The notes: generated by a model from the sequence alone, not told the origin. A DNA stretch of 64,000 nt from an uncultured Photobacterium sp. (GCF_947502415.1 NZ_CANMZV010000007.1:124001-188000), one strand, 5' to 3'. Shown: positions 54,171-63,235, counted from the stretch's first letter. Numbers and translations: made by a program.

Positions 54171-54467
54171 TTAACGGCTAGTTGAAGCGTTTTTTTGTAG
54201 GGATTTTGTCGAAACTTCTTCAAGCCATGTCGTGAAGCAACTAATAGCCGCGTTATGGTGGTGTGAAATAAGGTAGTAACCGATAACCAAGTCGTATCCG
54301 GTTGCTTGATGATTAACTAAATCACCTTCGACAAAGGTGCAGATCTTGATTCACTGGTATTGCGGATAGAAATCCCGAAGTCTGGGGACCAGCCATTTGT
54401 AGGCAAGAAGCCGGATATCGACCCTAATGGTTTGGATGTATACCGTTATGCCGGCTAGCCACTTACT
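54171..54467 (-). pseudogene. LysR-family regulator remnant (GcvA-like effector domain)
   Basis: One frame reads, from 54467 leftwards, ...RVDIRLLAYKWLVPRLRDFYPQYQ, an in-frame TGA at 54353-54351, then IKICTFVEGDLVNHQATGYDLVIGYYL, and directly AISCFTTWLEEV, stopping at 54171. The first two pieces match the start of a LysR effector-binding domain and the last one its C-terminal helix. About 110 residues in between and the whole DNA-binding domain are gone. The frame is preserved except for the TGA, so the decay is recent or partly deletional. Confidence 0.65.
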
Positions 54468-54489
54468 CTAAATGGATATTGTCGGGAGG

Positions 54490-54672
54490 TTAGCAATTGC
54501 CTTTTTTCGCCTGGCCTGGAGGGCAGAACTTGCTCTTGCCGCTATGATGTCCGCCATCGTTGGTTGTAGCTCTGATATTGACGCCATCCACTTCGCCTTC
54601 GACATGGGTAAGCTGGCAGCCGCCAAGCAATAAGGTGATAAGAAAAGCGCTAAAAAAAGTGTATTTTTTCAT
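54490..54672 (-). CDS. Small lipoprotein with FCPPGQAKKGxC tail
   Basis: 60 aa. Lipoprotein signal ending LLLGGC (Cys19), then a short mature chain ending in SKFCPPGQAKKGNC, a tail seen in small conserved lipoproteins of gammaproteobacteria. Function unknown. It is monocistronic, and the LysR remnant lies downstream on the same strand. Confidence 0.75.
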   Translation of the reverse strand: MKKYTFFSAFLITLLLGGCQLTHVEGEVDGVNIRATTNDGGHHSGKSKFCPPGQAKKGNC

Positions 54673-54884
54673 GGTAGTTAAGCCTGTCCGTTGTCCGATA
54701 TCCCTTGCGAGTATATTAGTTTCTATAGTGGGGAATGTTAGGTGAAAGTCAGAGGAAAATAATACTCAGTAGAATCTGTAGTAAAATTTAAGGGTAAATA
54801 GTTTTTTATGTTGCTATGAATGAATTGGTATCATTCTGAATAGAAAGAAATTTTCAGTTTGATTTCAAATGTTAGGAGGCCGTG

Positions 54885-55442
54885 ATGAAACGAGTCTTTT
54901 ACATTAGCGATGACTTAGACGACCTGGAGCTGGTGGAGTATGAGTTGGAGTTGAGTGGTATTGGCTCCCCTCACATCCATGTGCTCAGTGACAAAGATGC
55001 TGAGGTTGCCAGCCATCAAAATCTTCATCCTGTGAAATCCTATATGCGCAATGATGTTATCCATTCGACCGAAATTGGTGCTGTAGTGGGTATTTGCGTC
55101 GCTGCTTTTGTACTTATATGTGCTTATCTTACCGGCCTGACAGAAGCTGTTGGTTGGGTTCCGTTTGTGATGTTAGCGATAGTTATGCTGGGCTTTACTA
55201 CCTGGGAAGGTGGATTGTTTGGTATTCAGGAGCTGCATTACCAGTTTCATCGTTTCAAACACGTCCTCAAGTCCGGCAAGCATGTACTGATGGTGGACGT
55301 GGAGCCAAGCCAGGAAATGACTGTGGCCAATGTGACACTGGCCCATGATAAGTTGAAGCCTGCGGGTACAGCCAAGGCCCCCCCCCAATGGGTTGTTGCG
55401 GCTCAAAATGGCTGGGAAAAAATGAAGCGTACATTGTCGTAG
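54885..55442 (+). CDS. Two-TM membrane protein of unknown function
   Basis: 185 aa from ATG 54885 (AGGAGG 5 nt upstream; the overlapping GTG at 54882 is less likely). Residues 1-50 are a soluble KRVFYISDDLDDLELVEYELELSGI segment of ferredoxin-like character. Two TMs lie at about 66-86 and 92-110, and a cytoplasmic segment follows (KHVLMVDVEPSQEMTVANVTL). The architecture resembles general-stress GSP17M-like proteins. A run of nine C (55378-55386) near the 3' end encodes A-P-P; slippage there would change the last 22 residues. Confidence 0.7.
   Translation: MKRVFYISDDLDDLELVEYELELSGIGSPHIHVLSDKDAEVASHQNLHPVKSYMRNDVIHSTEIGAVVGICVAAFVLICAYLTGLTEAVGWVPFVMLAIVMLGFTTWEGGLFGIQELHYQFHRFKHVLKSGKHVLMVDVEPSQEMTVANVTLAHDKLKPAGTAKAPPQWVVAAQNGWEKMKRTLS
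55378..55386 (+). repeat. C9 homopolymer within coding sequence
   Basis: Nine consecutive C residues inside the two-TM gene, a possible slipped-strand mutation site. Confidence 0.9.
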
Positions 55443-55631
55443 CCTATATGAATTTGTCTACTGGCGGAACATGACAGAAAGCCATAAGTTAAATATGTAA
55501 ACTATGACTTAAGCGCTCGGGGGGCTAAGAAATTATTCACTCGCTTACTTTGGGTGCCATACTTTTATCGCAACACAGATGCTGTGGCTTAGCGATTACA
55601 AGGTACGAGCATTCAAAGTAAGGAGTAAACA

Positions 55632-56981
55632 GTGAAGAATATATTTGTCTTAGGTTCGGATGAGTTTAATTTGTCACTGATGAAAACGCTGGCTTCTGCC
55701 TCAGACTATTGTTTTCACGTACTGTTTGATTACGATGAAGTGAGAATGGGTGTGGGGCAACCTGTCCCCATACTTTATAAAGACGGTTTGGCAAAGCTGA
55801 AAAGCTTCCCGGGTAGTGTTGATGCGATTGTTGGTTATTGGGACTTTCCGGTAAGTACCTTGCTGCCTTTGTTGTGCCAGCCATTTAACTTGCCATCCCC
55901 TTCTTTTGAAGCCCTGCTTAAGTGTGAGCATAAATATTGGAGCAGACTTGAGCAACGCCGGGTCATACCTGAATACATTCCGGACTTTTGTGTTGTTGAC
56001 CCCTTTGGTAATGACCCTGGCCAACAGATATCCCTTCCTTTTCCATATTGGCTCAAACCGGTAAAAGCTGCCTCTTCTCAACTTGGTTTCATGGTGCGAA
56101 ATGTAAGTGAGCGGCAGGCTGCTATTGAAGAAATACAACAAAAGATAGCCCGCTTTGCTGAGCCGTTTAATTACTTGATGCAGTTTGCTGAATTACCGGA
56201 TGAGGTGAAAGCGGTTGACGGTAACTACTGTATTGCTGAAGCCATAATTTCTAATGGGCAGCAATGTACTCTGGAGGGGTATGTTTATCATAGTCGTTGT
56301 TGTGTTTATGGCACAGTCGATTCCATCCGTGAAGGGGAGCATAATTCCAGCTTCTCGCGTTATCAGTATCCTTCCACACTACCACCACATATCCAGCAGA
56401 AGATGATCTCAGTTACTGAGCGTTTTCTTCAGCATATTGGTTTTGATAATGGTCCTTTCAATATTGAATATTACTGGGATAGCGAGGCTGATCGTATCTG
56501 GTTGCTTGAAGTTAATGCCCGGATCTCTAAATCACATTGTCCGCTGTTTAATTCTGTCGATGGGATGTCTCACCATCAGGTCATGCTGGATTTGGCGTTG
56601 GGGAAAGAGCCTGATTTTCCTCACCGGCAAGGACCATTCCGTTATGCAGCGAAGTTTATGTGGAGAGTGCATAGCGATGCTGTTGTGGTCAAGGTTCCAT
56701 CTGAGCAACAAATACAGGCTGTTATCAGAGAGTTCCCCGGCTGCGAAATTAAACTGCATATTCATGAAGGAATGCGTCTGTCTGATTTGATAAATCAGGA
56801 TAGTTATAGCTATGAGATTGCTGTGGTGTTCATTGGCGGGGATAGCGAGCATGAATTGCTGGAAAAGTACCATAATGTTAAGCAGGCACTGGATTTGGAA
56901 CTAAGTCCTTTGCCATGCAGTATGCCACGCGATGAAAGAGAAGGAAAAAGTGATGGCGGTTGTCGAGCAGTTTCCACATAA
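55632..56981 (+). CDS. ATP-grasp ligase (CPSase/L-amino-acid-ligase-like)
   Basis: 449 aa from GTG 55632 (AAGGAG 6 nt upstream). The N-terminal Rossmann-like domain runs to about residue 110. ATP-grasp motifs then appear: LKCEHKYWSRLEQRRVIPEYIPDF, YWLKPVKAASSQLGFMV, an EAIISNGQQCTLEGYVYHSR segment, FNIEYYWDSEADRIWLLEVNARISKSHCPLF (metal-binding Glu and Asn). A C-terminal domain of about 120 residues follows. Such enzymes join two amino acids or an amino acid to another amine. The stop lies 29 nt inside the next gene, a hydrolase, so the pair is translationally coupled. Confidence 0.82.
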   Translation: MKNIFVLGSDEFNLSLMKTLASASDYCFHVLFDYDEVRMGVGQPVPILYKDGLAKLKSFPGSVDAIVGYWDFPVSTLLPLLCQPFNLPSPSFEALLKCEHKYWSRLEQRRVIPEYIPDFCVVDPFGNDPGQQISLPFPYWLKPVKAASSQLGFMVRNVSERQAAIEEIQQKIARFAEPFNYLMQFAELPDEVKAVDGNYCIAEAIISNGQQCTLEGYVYHSRCCVYGTVDSIREGEHNSSFSRYQYPSTLPPHIQQKMISVTERFLQHIGFDNGPFNIEYYWDSEADRIWLLEVNARISKSHCPLFNSVDGMSHHQVMLDLALGKEPDFPHRQGPFRYAAKFMWRVHSDAVVVKVPSEQQIQAVIREFPGCEIKLHIHEGMRLSDLINQDSYSYEIAVVFIGGDSEHELLEKYHNVKQALDLELSPLPCSMPRDEREGKSDGGCRAVST

Positions 56982-58965
56982 GATTCAACACATTGAGCAT
57001 ACTTGGATCCCCATGCCTGATGGTACTCGTCTGGCGGCTCGGATCTGGATGCCAGAAAATGCAGATGCCCAACCTGTTCCAGCGATCCTGGAGTATATTC
57101 CTTATCGTAAACGAGATGGTGTACGCCTGCGTGATGAGACTTTCCATCCTTATTTTGCCGGGCATGGTTATGCTTGTATCCGGGTTGATATTCGCGGTAG
57201 CGGTGATTCGGAAGGCGTGATGACAGACGAGTATTTACAGCAGGAGCTGGATGACGGGGTTGCCATTATTGACTGGTTAGCTCAACAGCCTTGGTGTGAT
57301 GGCAATGTCGGGATGATAGGGATTTCTTGGGGAGGTTTTAACGGGCTCCAAATCGCTGCCATGCAGCCAATTTCCCTTAAGGCTGTCGTTAGTGTCTGTT
57401 CGACGGATGATCGCTATGCCGATGATGTTCACTATATGGGAGGCTGCCTATTGGGTGATAACCTTTCATGGGCATCGACCATGTTTGCTTATAACTCTTT
57501 GCCGCCGGATCCTGAGGTTGTGGGTGAAAAATGGCGTGATATGTGGTTTGAACGTCTTCAGGGGAGCGGATTGTGGCTTGATACCTGGCTACAGCATCAG
57601 CATCGCGATGAGTACTGGAAACATGGTTCAATTTGTGAGGATTTTTCTCAGATCAATGTTCCTGTAATGGCGGTAAGCGGTTGGGCTGATGGCTATAGTA
57701 ATGCCGTGTTTCGTCTGCTGGATAAGTTGAGTGTGCCACGGATGGGATTGATTGGCCCCTGGAGCCATAAATATCCGCATATTGGTGTACCGGGTCCGGC
57801 AATCGGCTTTTTACAGGAATGTCTTCGTTGGTGGGATAAATGGTTGAAGGGGATAGAAACCAACATTATGGATGAACCCATGCTGCGTGCCTGGATGCTC
57901 GACAGTATGCCGCCATCAACCTTTTATCATCAGCGCTACGGGCGTTGGGTTAGCGAACCGACCTGGCCTTCATCAAATATCGGGGAACAGACTTTTCTGT
58001 TAGCGAAATATCGTCTGGAGGACGAAGTTCAGAGCGTTCCCGAAGAGAGGTTGGTATTACAATCGCCATTAAGCACCGGATTGTTTGCCGGAAAGTGGTG
58101 TTCTTATAGCGCCACACCGGATCTGCCGCATGATCAGCGTGAAGAAGATGGAGGGGCTTTACTCTTTACCAGCGCTCCGTTGGAAGCACCGTTAGAAATA
58201 CTGGGAGCCCCGGTAGTTGAACTGGAATTGTCAGCCAACAAACCTGTCGCAATGCTGGCGGTTCGGTTGTGCGATGTTCATCCAGATAACAAGAGTTCCC
58301 GAGTGACTTATGGCCTGCTGAATTTAACCCACAGGGACAGCCATGAGCAGCCGACACCACTTGAACCCGATAAGCGTTATCGGGTTAAGGTGCAGCTTAA
58401 TGACGTTGCTCAAACGTTTCCAATTGGACACCGTATCCGGCTTTCGATTTCTTCTACCTATTTCCCTCTGGCCTGGCCGCCGGGCGAACCGGTCCAACTT
58501 TCAATTTATACCGGTCATGGTCGTTTATGCCTGCCTGTCCGCTCTCCGCGAGAAGAGAACGTATCGTTTGAACCGGTTCAGCAATCAGCCAGTGGCGCCA
58601 AACAGCAGCTGAAGGAGGGGCATCATAACTGGCGGGTGATAAGAGAGCTGGATAAAGACTTATCAACCCTGGAAGTGATTAACGACAACGGTACTTATCG
58701 GCTCGAAGACATTGACATGGTGGTTAACCGCGAGGCCAAAGAGTGGTACTCCTATCAGTGTGATGACTTTCAGTCACCGAAAGGACGGACGGAATGGCGA
58801 TGGGGATTTGAGCGGGGAGACTGGTCGGTTGAAACTGTTACACGAACGCTGCTGCATTGTGATGAGTCCTACTTCTATCTGGATGCAGAACTTGATGCTT
58901 ACGAGGGTGAGAAGCGAGTGTATTCACATAACTGGAACTTACGTATTAAGCGCAATTTAGTGTGA
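56953..58965 (+). CDS. CocE/NonD-type hydrolase (X-Pro dipeptidyl-peptidase S15 family)
   Basis: 670 aa from ATG 56953 (AAGGA 7 nt upstream; ATG 56932 also in frame). Alpha/beta-hydrolase with nucleophile S125 in GISWGG, D246 in SGWADG and H272 in GPWSHKYPH. RGSGDSEG and a C-terminal jelly roll (from about 390, ATPDLP...VELELSANKPVAMLAVRLCDV) complete the family. It cleaves esters or acyl-Pro peptides in relatives. Residues 540-670 form an extra beta-rich extension beyond the usual CocE end. No signal peptide. Confidence 0.85.
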   Translation: MAVVEQFPHKIQHIEHTWIPMPDGTRLAARIWMPENADAQPVPAILEYIPYRKRDGVRLRDETFHPYFAGHGYACIRVDIRGSGDSEGVMTDEYLQQELDDGVAIIDWLAQQPWCDGNVGMIGISWGGFNGLQIAAMQPISLKAVVSVCSTDDRYADDVHYMGGCLLGDNLSWASTMFAYNSLPPDPEVVGEKWRDMWFERLQGSGLWLDTWLQHQHRDEYWKHGSICEDFSQINVPVMAVSGWADGYSNAVFRLLDKLSVPRMGLIGPWSHKYPHIGVPGPAIGFLQECLRWWDKWLKGIETNIMDEPMLRAWMLDSMPPSTFYHQRYGRWVSEPTWPSSNIGEQTFLLAKYRLEDEVQSVPEERLVLQSPLSTGLFAGKWCSYSATPDLPHDQREEDGGALLFTSAPLEAPLEILGAPVVELELSANKPVAMLAVRLCDVHPDNKSSRVTYGLLNLTHRDSHEQPTPLEPDKRYRVKVQLNDVAQTFPIGHRIRLSISSTYFPLAWPPGEPVQLSIYTGHGRLCLPVRSPREENVSFEPVQQSASGAKQQLKEGHHNWRVIRELDKDLSTLEVINDNGTYRLEDIDMVVNREAKEWYSYQCDDFQSPKGRTEWRWGFERGDWSVETVTRTLLHCDESYFYLDAELDAYEGEKRVYSHNWNLRIKRNLV

Positions 58966-59077
58966 TCTTTTGAGTGGTTGATAGGTGGGCACAAGCTTTG
59001 GGTAATGGCTATCTCTAAATTTAATGTCTCAGGCAAGCTCTTATGGCGCTAGAGGACTTAGGGTAGGAGGATTCACG

Positions 59078-60496
59078 GTGAAAGTTAAAACATTGAGTGG
59101 TACTGAGGTTGACCTGTCTCAGCAAGAGCTGGATGGATTGAAATCGAGATTAAATGGGTTAATGATTTTTGCCAGTGATTCTGAATATGAGGACTCGCGC
59201 ACGGTCTGGAATGCGATGATTGAGCATTATCCCGCGTTTGTCGTTCGGTGTATCGGTGCAAGTGATGTGATGACATGCGTACAGTTTGCACGTGAACATG
59301 ATTTACTGCTTTGTGTAAAAGGTGGAGGTCACAATATCGCAGGACTGGCAACTGTCGACGGAGCTTTGATGCTTGATATGTCTCTGATGCGCGGTGTGTG
59401 GATCGACACCAAAGCAAAAGTTGCTCATGCCCAGGCCGGCTGTCTACTCGGAGATGTTGATCGAGAGACACAGGTACATAATTTAGCGGCGGTACTGGGA
59501 TTTGTCTCACGAACCGGAATTGCCGGCCTCACCTTGGGAGGCGGCTTTGGTTACCTGACACGGCGTTGGGGCTGGGCATCCGATAATGTGGTGGGGATGG
59601 ATGTCGTGACTGCCGAAGGTCAATTAGTTCATGCGAGTGAGCAGGAAAACTCCGATCTATTTTGGGGGCTCAGAGGCGGAGGCGGAAACTTTGGTGTCAT
59701 AACCGGTATTGATTACAAACTCTATCCCCTGGGATCAGAGATTATTGGTGGGCCCGTCGCATGGCCAGCCAGTGAGGCTCCTAGCGTATTGAAGTTATAT
59801 CGAGAGCTTACTGAAAATGCACCACCGGAACTTACCCTTGCATTGTTATTGCGTCTTGCACCTCCGGCTCCTTGGTTGCCAAAGGAATATCACGGTAAGC
59901 CTGTTGTCATTATGCTTGCTTGTTATAGTGGTGATCTTGAGCAGGGAGAAAAAATTGTCGCGTCTATCAAATCACTGGGTAATCCTATCGGCGATATACT
60001 GACACGTAGGCCCTATACGCAGTTGCAGTCATTGCTTGATGCAACGCAGCCTAAGGGGCGTCGCTACTATTGGAAGAGTGAATACCTTCCTGCTGTGGAA
60101 GAGGGTTTATGCCAGAAAGTAATGGAGCATGCAGACAAGATTCCATCGCCTTATTCGGCCGTTATTTTATTCCATTTGGCAGGAGCACTGAATAAATTAG
60201 AAGATGAACATTCGCCAGTCGGTAATCGCAATGCGCATTTTGTACTCAATCTTGCCGGATCCTGGGAAGATGAAAACGATGATCAGCTGAATATAGATTG
60301 GGCAAGGCGGGCCTGGGAAGATATGAAATCTTTCTCTACCGGAGGGACGTATATTAACTTTTTGGTTGAAGATGAAGGTCTTGAAAGAATGGAGGCTGCT
60401 TTGGGCAAAGGGTTAAAACGTCTTTCAGAGATCAAGGCCAAATGGGATCCTGAAAATCTTTTCCGTACCAACCGCAATATCAAACCTTACTATTGA
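59078..60496 (+). CDS. FAD-linked oxidase, berberine-bridge-enzyme-like
   Basis: 472 aa from GTG 59078, which has AGGAGG 7 nt upstream; an ATG at 59024 lacks a ribosome site. PCMH-type FAD domain with KGGGHNIAGL, where H85 is the expected attachment site for 8-alpha-histidyl FAD. RTGIAGLTLGGGFGYLTRRWG lacks the Cys needed for bicovalent flavin. LFWGLRGGGGNFGVIT and the C-terminal BBE segment KWDPENLFRTNRNIKP follow. It oxidises an unknown alcohol, amine or sugar using O2. Same strand as the ligase and hydrolase, 112 bp after the hydrolase. Confidence 0.87.
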   Translation: MKVKTLSGTEVDLSQQELDGLKSRLNGLMIFASDSEYEDSRTVWNAMIEHYPAFVVRCIGASDVMTCVQFAREHDLLLCVKGGGHNIAGLATVDGALMLDMSLMRGVWIDTKAKVAHAQAGCLLGDVDRETQVHNLAAVLGFVSRTGIAGLTLGGGFGYLTRRWGWASDNVVGMDVVTAEGQLVHASEQENSDLFWGLRGGGGNFGVITGIDYKLYPLGSEIIGGPVAWPASEAPSVLKLYRELTENAPPELTLALLLRLAPPAPWLPKEYHGKPVVIMLACYSGDLEQGEKIVASIKSLGNPIGDILTRRPYTQLQSLLDATQPKGRRYYWKSEYLPAVEEGLCQKVMEHADKIPSPYSAVILFHLAGALNKLEDEHSPVGNRNAHFVLNLAGSWEDENDDQLNIDWARRAWEDMKSFSTGGTYINFLVEDEGLERMEAALGKGLKRLSEIKAKWDPENLFRTNRNIKPYY

Positions 60497-60515
60497 ATTT
60501 TTGTTTTATCTTAGT

Positions 60516-60553
60516 TTGAGTGGAGAGGAATAGACCATTTTCTCTCCACTCAA
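60516..60553 (+). terminator. Hairpin after the FAD oxidase gene
   Basis: ttgagtggagag and ctctccactcaa form a perfect 12-bp stem with a 14-nt loop, 20 nt after the stop. There is no T tract, so termination is inferred from position. Confidence 0.5.
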
Positions 60554-60707
60554 CTGCTCGCTGCGGAAAATTACGTAACTCACCTAAGTGGTGAACTATT
60601 TTGATTTTATACCAATCAGCATAAATACTTGAACTTTATATTACGAAATCATCTGAATTATTACTTATCCCGGCAGGTATTAATCTAAAAACAAACTAAT
60701 TATTTAA

Positions 60708-61088
60708 TTAATTAGTGCAACTGAATCTGCCTCCTCTATCGCTACTAAATTTGCCTTCAGCATCCCAACCATTGATAAAGCCCTTACAGGCAGCATATCG
60801 AACATCTCCAGTTTGCCATTTGTAGTCTTTTTCATATCCATCAAGGACAAACATCTGTGTATAATACTTATTCCAATCACTTTTAGTTTGACCGCACCGC
60901 TTACCATTAATTTTTCTTGTTGTTGAGCACCACGCAACTGTAACTTTATAATTACAGCTATTTTTGAAGTAAGTTTTATCTCCATCTTGTTGTACATTAA
61001 TACAACCCATAGCGCTTTGTCCTGCCAGTGTTGAAGCAGAAAACAATACGCTTAGTGCTACAACGAAACTAGTTATATATCTGGACAT
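60708..61088 (-). CDS. Secreted Cys-rich protein of unknown function
   Basis: 126 aa with a clear signal peptide (MSRYITSFVVALSVLFSASTLA). The mature part has six Cys (in MGC, NSC, AWC, KRC, AAC and FSC), suggesting three disulfides, and many Lys/Gly/Tyr/Trp residues. GAGGTAA lies 6 nt upstream of ATG 61088. Family not recognised. The small size and disulfides fit an exported binding or inhibitor protein, but that is speculation. A lipoprotein gene lies upstream on the same strand. Confidence 0.65.
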   Translation of the reverse strand: MSRYITSFVVALSVLFSASTLAGQSAMGCINVQQDGDKTYFKNSCNYKVTVAWCSTTRKINGKRCGQTKSDWNKYYTQMFVLDGYEKDYKWQTGDVRYAACKGFINGWDAEGKFSSDRGGRFSCTN

Positions 61089-61150
61089 TGTAATTACCTC
61101 ATATCTATAGAAAGTAATGAAGCGTTAAGTACAATTGCAATTCGATGACC

Positions 61151-61276
61151 TTACATTTGTTCTAACTGATTCGTTGTTTCCTCCATCCACTCTTGCATAA
61201 ACTCTCTATCACTGGCAGTGCAACCCGTGAAAAAAGCGAGGATAATTACGAAAAGTATTAGTTTTTTTGACATCAT
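61151..61276 (-). CDS. Mini-lipoprotein (41 aa)
   Basis: Start ATG 61276, 5 nt after AAGGAGG, gives MMSKKLILFVIILAFFTGC, a lipoprotein signal with acylated Cys19. The mature peptide is only 23 residues (TASDREFMQEWMEETTNQLEQM). The longer in-frame reading from 61357 has no ribosome site. It lies 62 bp upstream of the Cys-rich secreted protein gene, probably in the same transcript. Reminiscent of entericidin-sized lipoproteins, but not that family. Confidence 0.6.
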   Translation of the reverse strand: MMSKKLILFVIILAFFTGCTASDREFMQEWMEETTNQLEQM

Positions 61277-61666
61277 ACATACCTCCTTTTTAAAACAAAT
61301 TGTATCCTCTCTATTTGTAGTACCTAAATTAAAAGGATCGTATATCGTTAAAATCAATTGAATTTCTGCGACGAAATCGAATTAAGGCTTCATTTACTAT
61401 GATGTTAGGTGGGCTGAAAAAGAAATACATCACCCGCATGGGGGATAAGTTTATGAAAGCTAAGAATCTGAACTTATATCTCAAATGTCATTGAAGTATG
61501 CGTTATATGTCGAATGTATATTCATCGATTATATTCAGCTGAAATGTTCTCGGGGATAAAATCACCATTGTGATTGCATGTTCCAATTACATTGGAACAT
61601 GCAATTGTTGAAGTGTAATATTGCCATAAATCAGCCACTAAGTTTAGTGAGCTCTAGGATCATATA
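61277..61666. other. 390-bp divergent intergenic region with a large inverted repeat
   Basis: It holds promoters for the mini-lipoprotein (minus) and the methyltransferase (plus). Apart from the 33-bp inverted repeat at 61573-61605, no feature was recognised. Confidence 0.5.
61573..61605. repeat. Perfect 15-bp inverted repeat with 3-nt loop
   Basis: attgcatgttccaat and attggaacatgcaat surround tac. No T tract follows on either strand. It lies 61-94 bp upstream of the methyltransferase start, so an operator or leader hairpin is more likely than a terminator. Confidence 0.65.
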
Positions 61667-62419
61667 ATGAACGATTTAGAACTATTAATTAAACTGCACA
61701 TCACTCAATATCGTCAGGGGCCTGGCGGGAAAGAAGAAACGCTGCTTGCGGCTCGTCTTGCCGGTCTGAGCTCTGAGCAACCCTTTAATATTGCTGATAT
61801 CGGTTGTGGCACCGGGGCGTCGACAATTGAGTTAGTAACGCACTTTGATTGTTCCATTCAGGCTGTAGATTTTCTTCCTGAGTTTATTGAAACGCTAAAA
61901 TGCAGGGCGGTGCAGGCGCAGGTTGGCGACAAGATCACGCCGATAGTTGGCAATATGGAAGATTTGCCTTTCGAGGAAGAATTTTTCGATGTGTTGTGGT
62001 CTGAAGGCGCTATCTACAACATGGGGTTCGAAAAAGGCATTAGCGAGTGGCGCAAATACCTCAAACCGGGCGGTAAGCTGGTGGTTTCTGAGTTAACCTG
62101 GTTAACAGAAGAGCGGCCGGAGGAGATTACCCGTCATTGGGCTAGCGAGTATCCGGAAGTGGCACCCGCAGCAGTAAAAATAACTCAGCTGGAAAAGCAC
62201 GGCTATAAGCTGCTGGGTTATTTTCCGTTAGGTATTCATTGTTGGTTGGAAAATTATTATCAGCCGCTACAAGCCCGCTTTGTATCTTTTATGGCGGAAC
62301 ATCTAGACAGGCCTGAAGCTGCAAAGGCGTTGGTAGAGGAACACCTGGCTGAAATTGATCTGTATGAGAAGTACAAAGATTTTGTTAGCTACGGCTTCTA
62401 CATTGCTGAGAAGGTGTAG
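61667..62419 (+). CDS. Class I SAM-dependent methyltransferase
   Basis: 250 aa. SAM-binding motif I is IADIGCGTGASTIEL, with QAVDFLPEF (motif post-I), GNMEDLPFEEEFFDVLWSEGAIYNMGF and LKPGGKLVVSELTW. The C-terminal 80 residues are helical. Substrate unknown; the protein resembles small-molecule methyltransferases. AGGA precedes ATG 61667. Confidence 0.85.
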   Translation: MNDLELLIKLHITQYRQGPGGKEETLLAARLAGLSSEQPFNIADIGCGTGASTIELVTHFDCSIQAVDFLPEFIETLKCRAVQAQVGDKITPIVGNMEDLPFEEEFFDVLWSEGAIYNMGFEKGISEWRKYLKPGGKLVVSELTWLTEERPEEITRHWASEYPEVAPAAVKITQLEKHGYKLLGYFPLGIHCWLENYYQPLQARFVSFMAEHLDRPEAAKALVEEHLAEIDLYEKYKDFVSYGFYIAEKV

Positions 62420-62476
62420 TTAGGAAAGTATAGCCAAAAAAGCTGATTCGTCATTTCATCAAAATGAATACAAATA

Positions 62477-62507
62477 AAAACGGAACTCACCAGGTTCCGT
62501 TTTGTTA
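62477..62507 (+). terminator. Terminator after the methyltransferase
   Basis: aaaacggaac and gttccgtttt form a perfect 10-bp stem with a 7-nt loop, then T-rich sequence. The A-rich 5' side could serve the convergent gene too. Confidence 0.8.
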
Positions 62508-62580
62508 TTTTGTGGTTCGTTTTGAAATAAATGATATAACCAGATCTGACAATATGGCGGTGATGAGTTGGCTCTATATA

Positions 62581-62973
62581 TCACCACTTGTAGGTGAGGC
62601 CGAAATTTACACCTTGCTCATCAGGTTGAAAGTAGCCGGTATAAGCCAAATATTCAGCCGAGAGGCTTGTGTTGTCTCCTGCATCGTAAGAAATTCCGAT
62701 TCCCCATGATAGGCCATCATCTGTGTCAATATCACTCCACCCTATAAGCATGTAAGGGCTGATTACAACTGGAATTGTTGCTTTGCCGTAGATGCCAGTT
62801 AGGTCAGAATCCCACCCCTTTGCAATGCGTGCTTCGGCTGCTAACACTTCCCCACCATATCCAAGCGTTAGTCCTGTTACCTGGTCAGAATCAACAAACC
62901 CACCGAATATGCCCACATAGGGTGTAGCGCTAACAGTGAATGTAAATAGTGTTGTTAGTAACAGTATTTTCAT
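62581..62973 (-). CDS. Small outer-membrane beta-barrel-like protein
   Basis: 130 aa from ATG 62973 (AAGGGG 6 nt upstream). A signal peptide (MKILLLTTLFTFTVSA) is followed by alternating hydrophobic strands: YVGIFGGFVDSDQVTGLTLGYGGEV, WGIGISYDAGDNTSLSAEYLAY and the C-terminal GVNFGLTYKW. The terminal aromatic residue is typical of outer-membrane barrels. At this length it could form a small (6-8 strand) barrel. Function unknown. Confidence 0.72.
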   Translation of the reverse strand: MKILLLTTLFTFTVSATPYVGIFGGFVDSDQVTGLTLGYGGEVLAAEARIAKGWDSDLTGIYGKATIPVVISPYMLIGWSDIDTDDGLSWGIGISYDAGDNTSLSAEYLAYTGYFQPDEQGVNFGLTYKW

Positions 62974-63235
62974 GAGGAACCCCTTCAGCAAGAATAAAAC
63001 AGGGTAAACCTAGCTTATTAAAATATAATCGAATGTAGCATCAAAGATATGTAAAGGATTTCTAAATCTAATAACGCTTGTATTGTTAATAATAGTAAAA
63101 TGATTATGATGTTTTTACTTAATGTTGCTTCTAATCTGAAGTTAGCGTCATTGAGAAAATAATTATTTATAATGTGTGTGTAATTTAGTCTAATCTGTTG
63201 AGAGCTATATTAAATTAACTTCGCTATACCAACTA

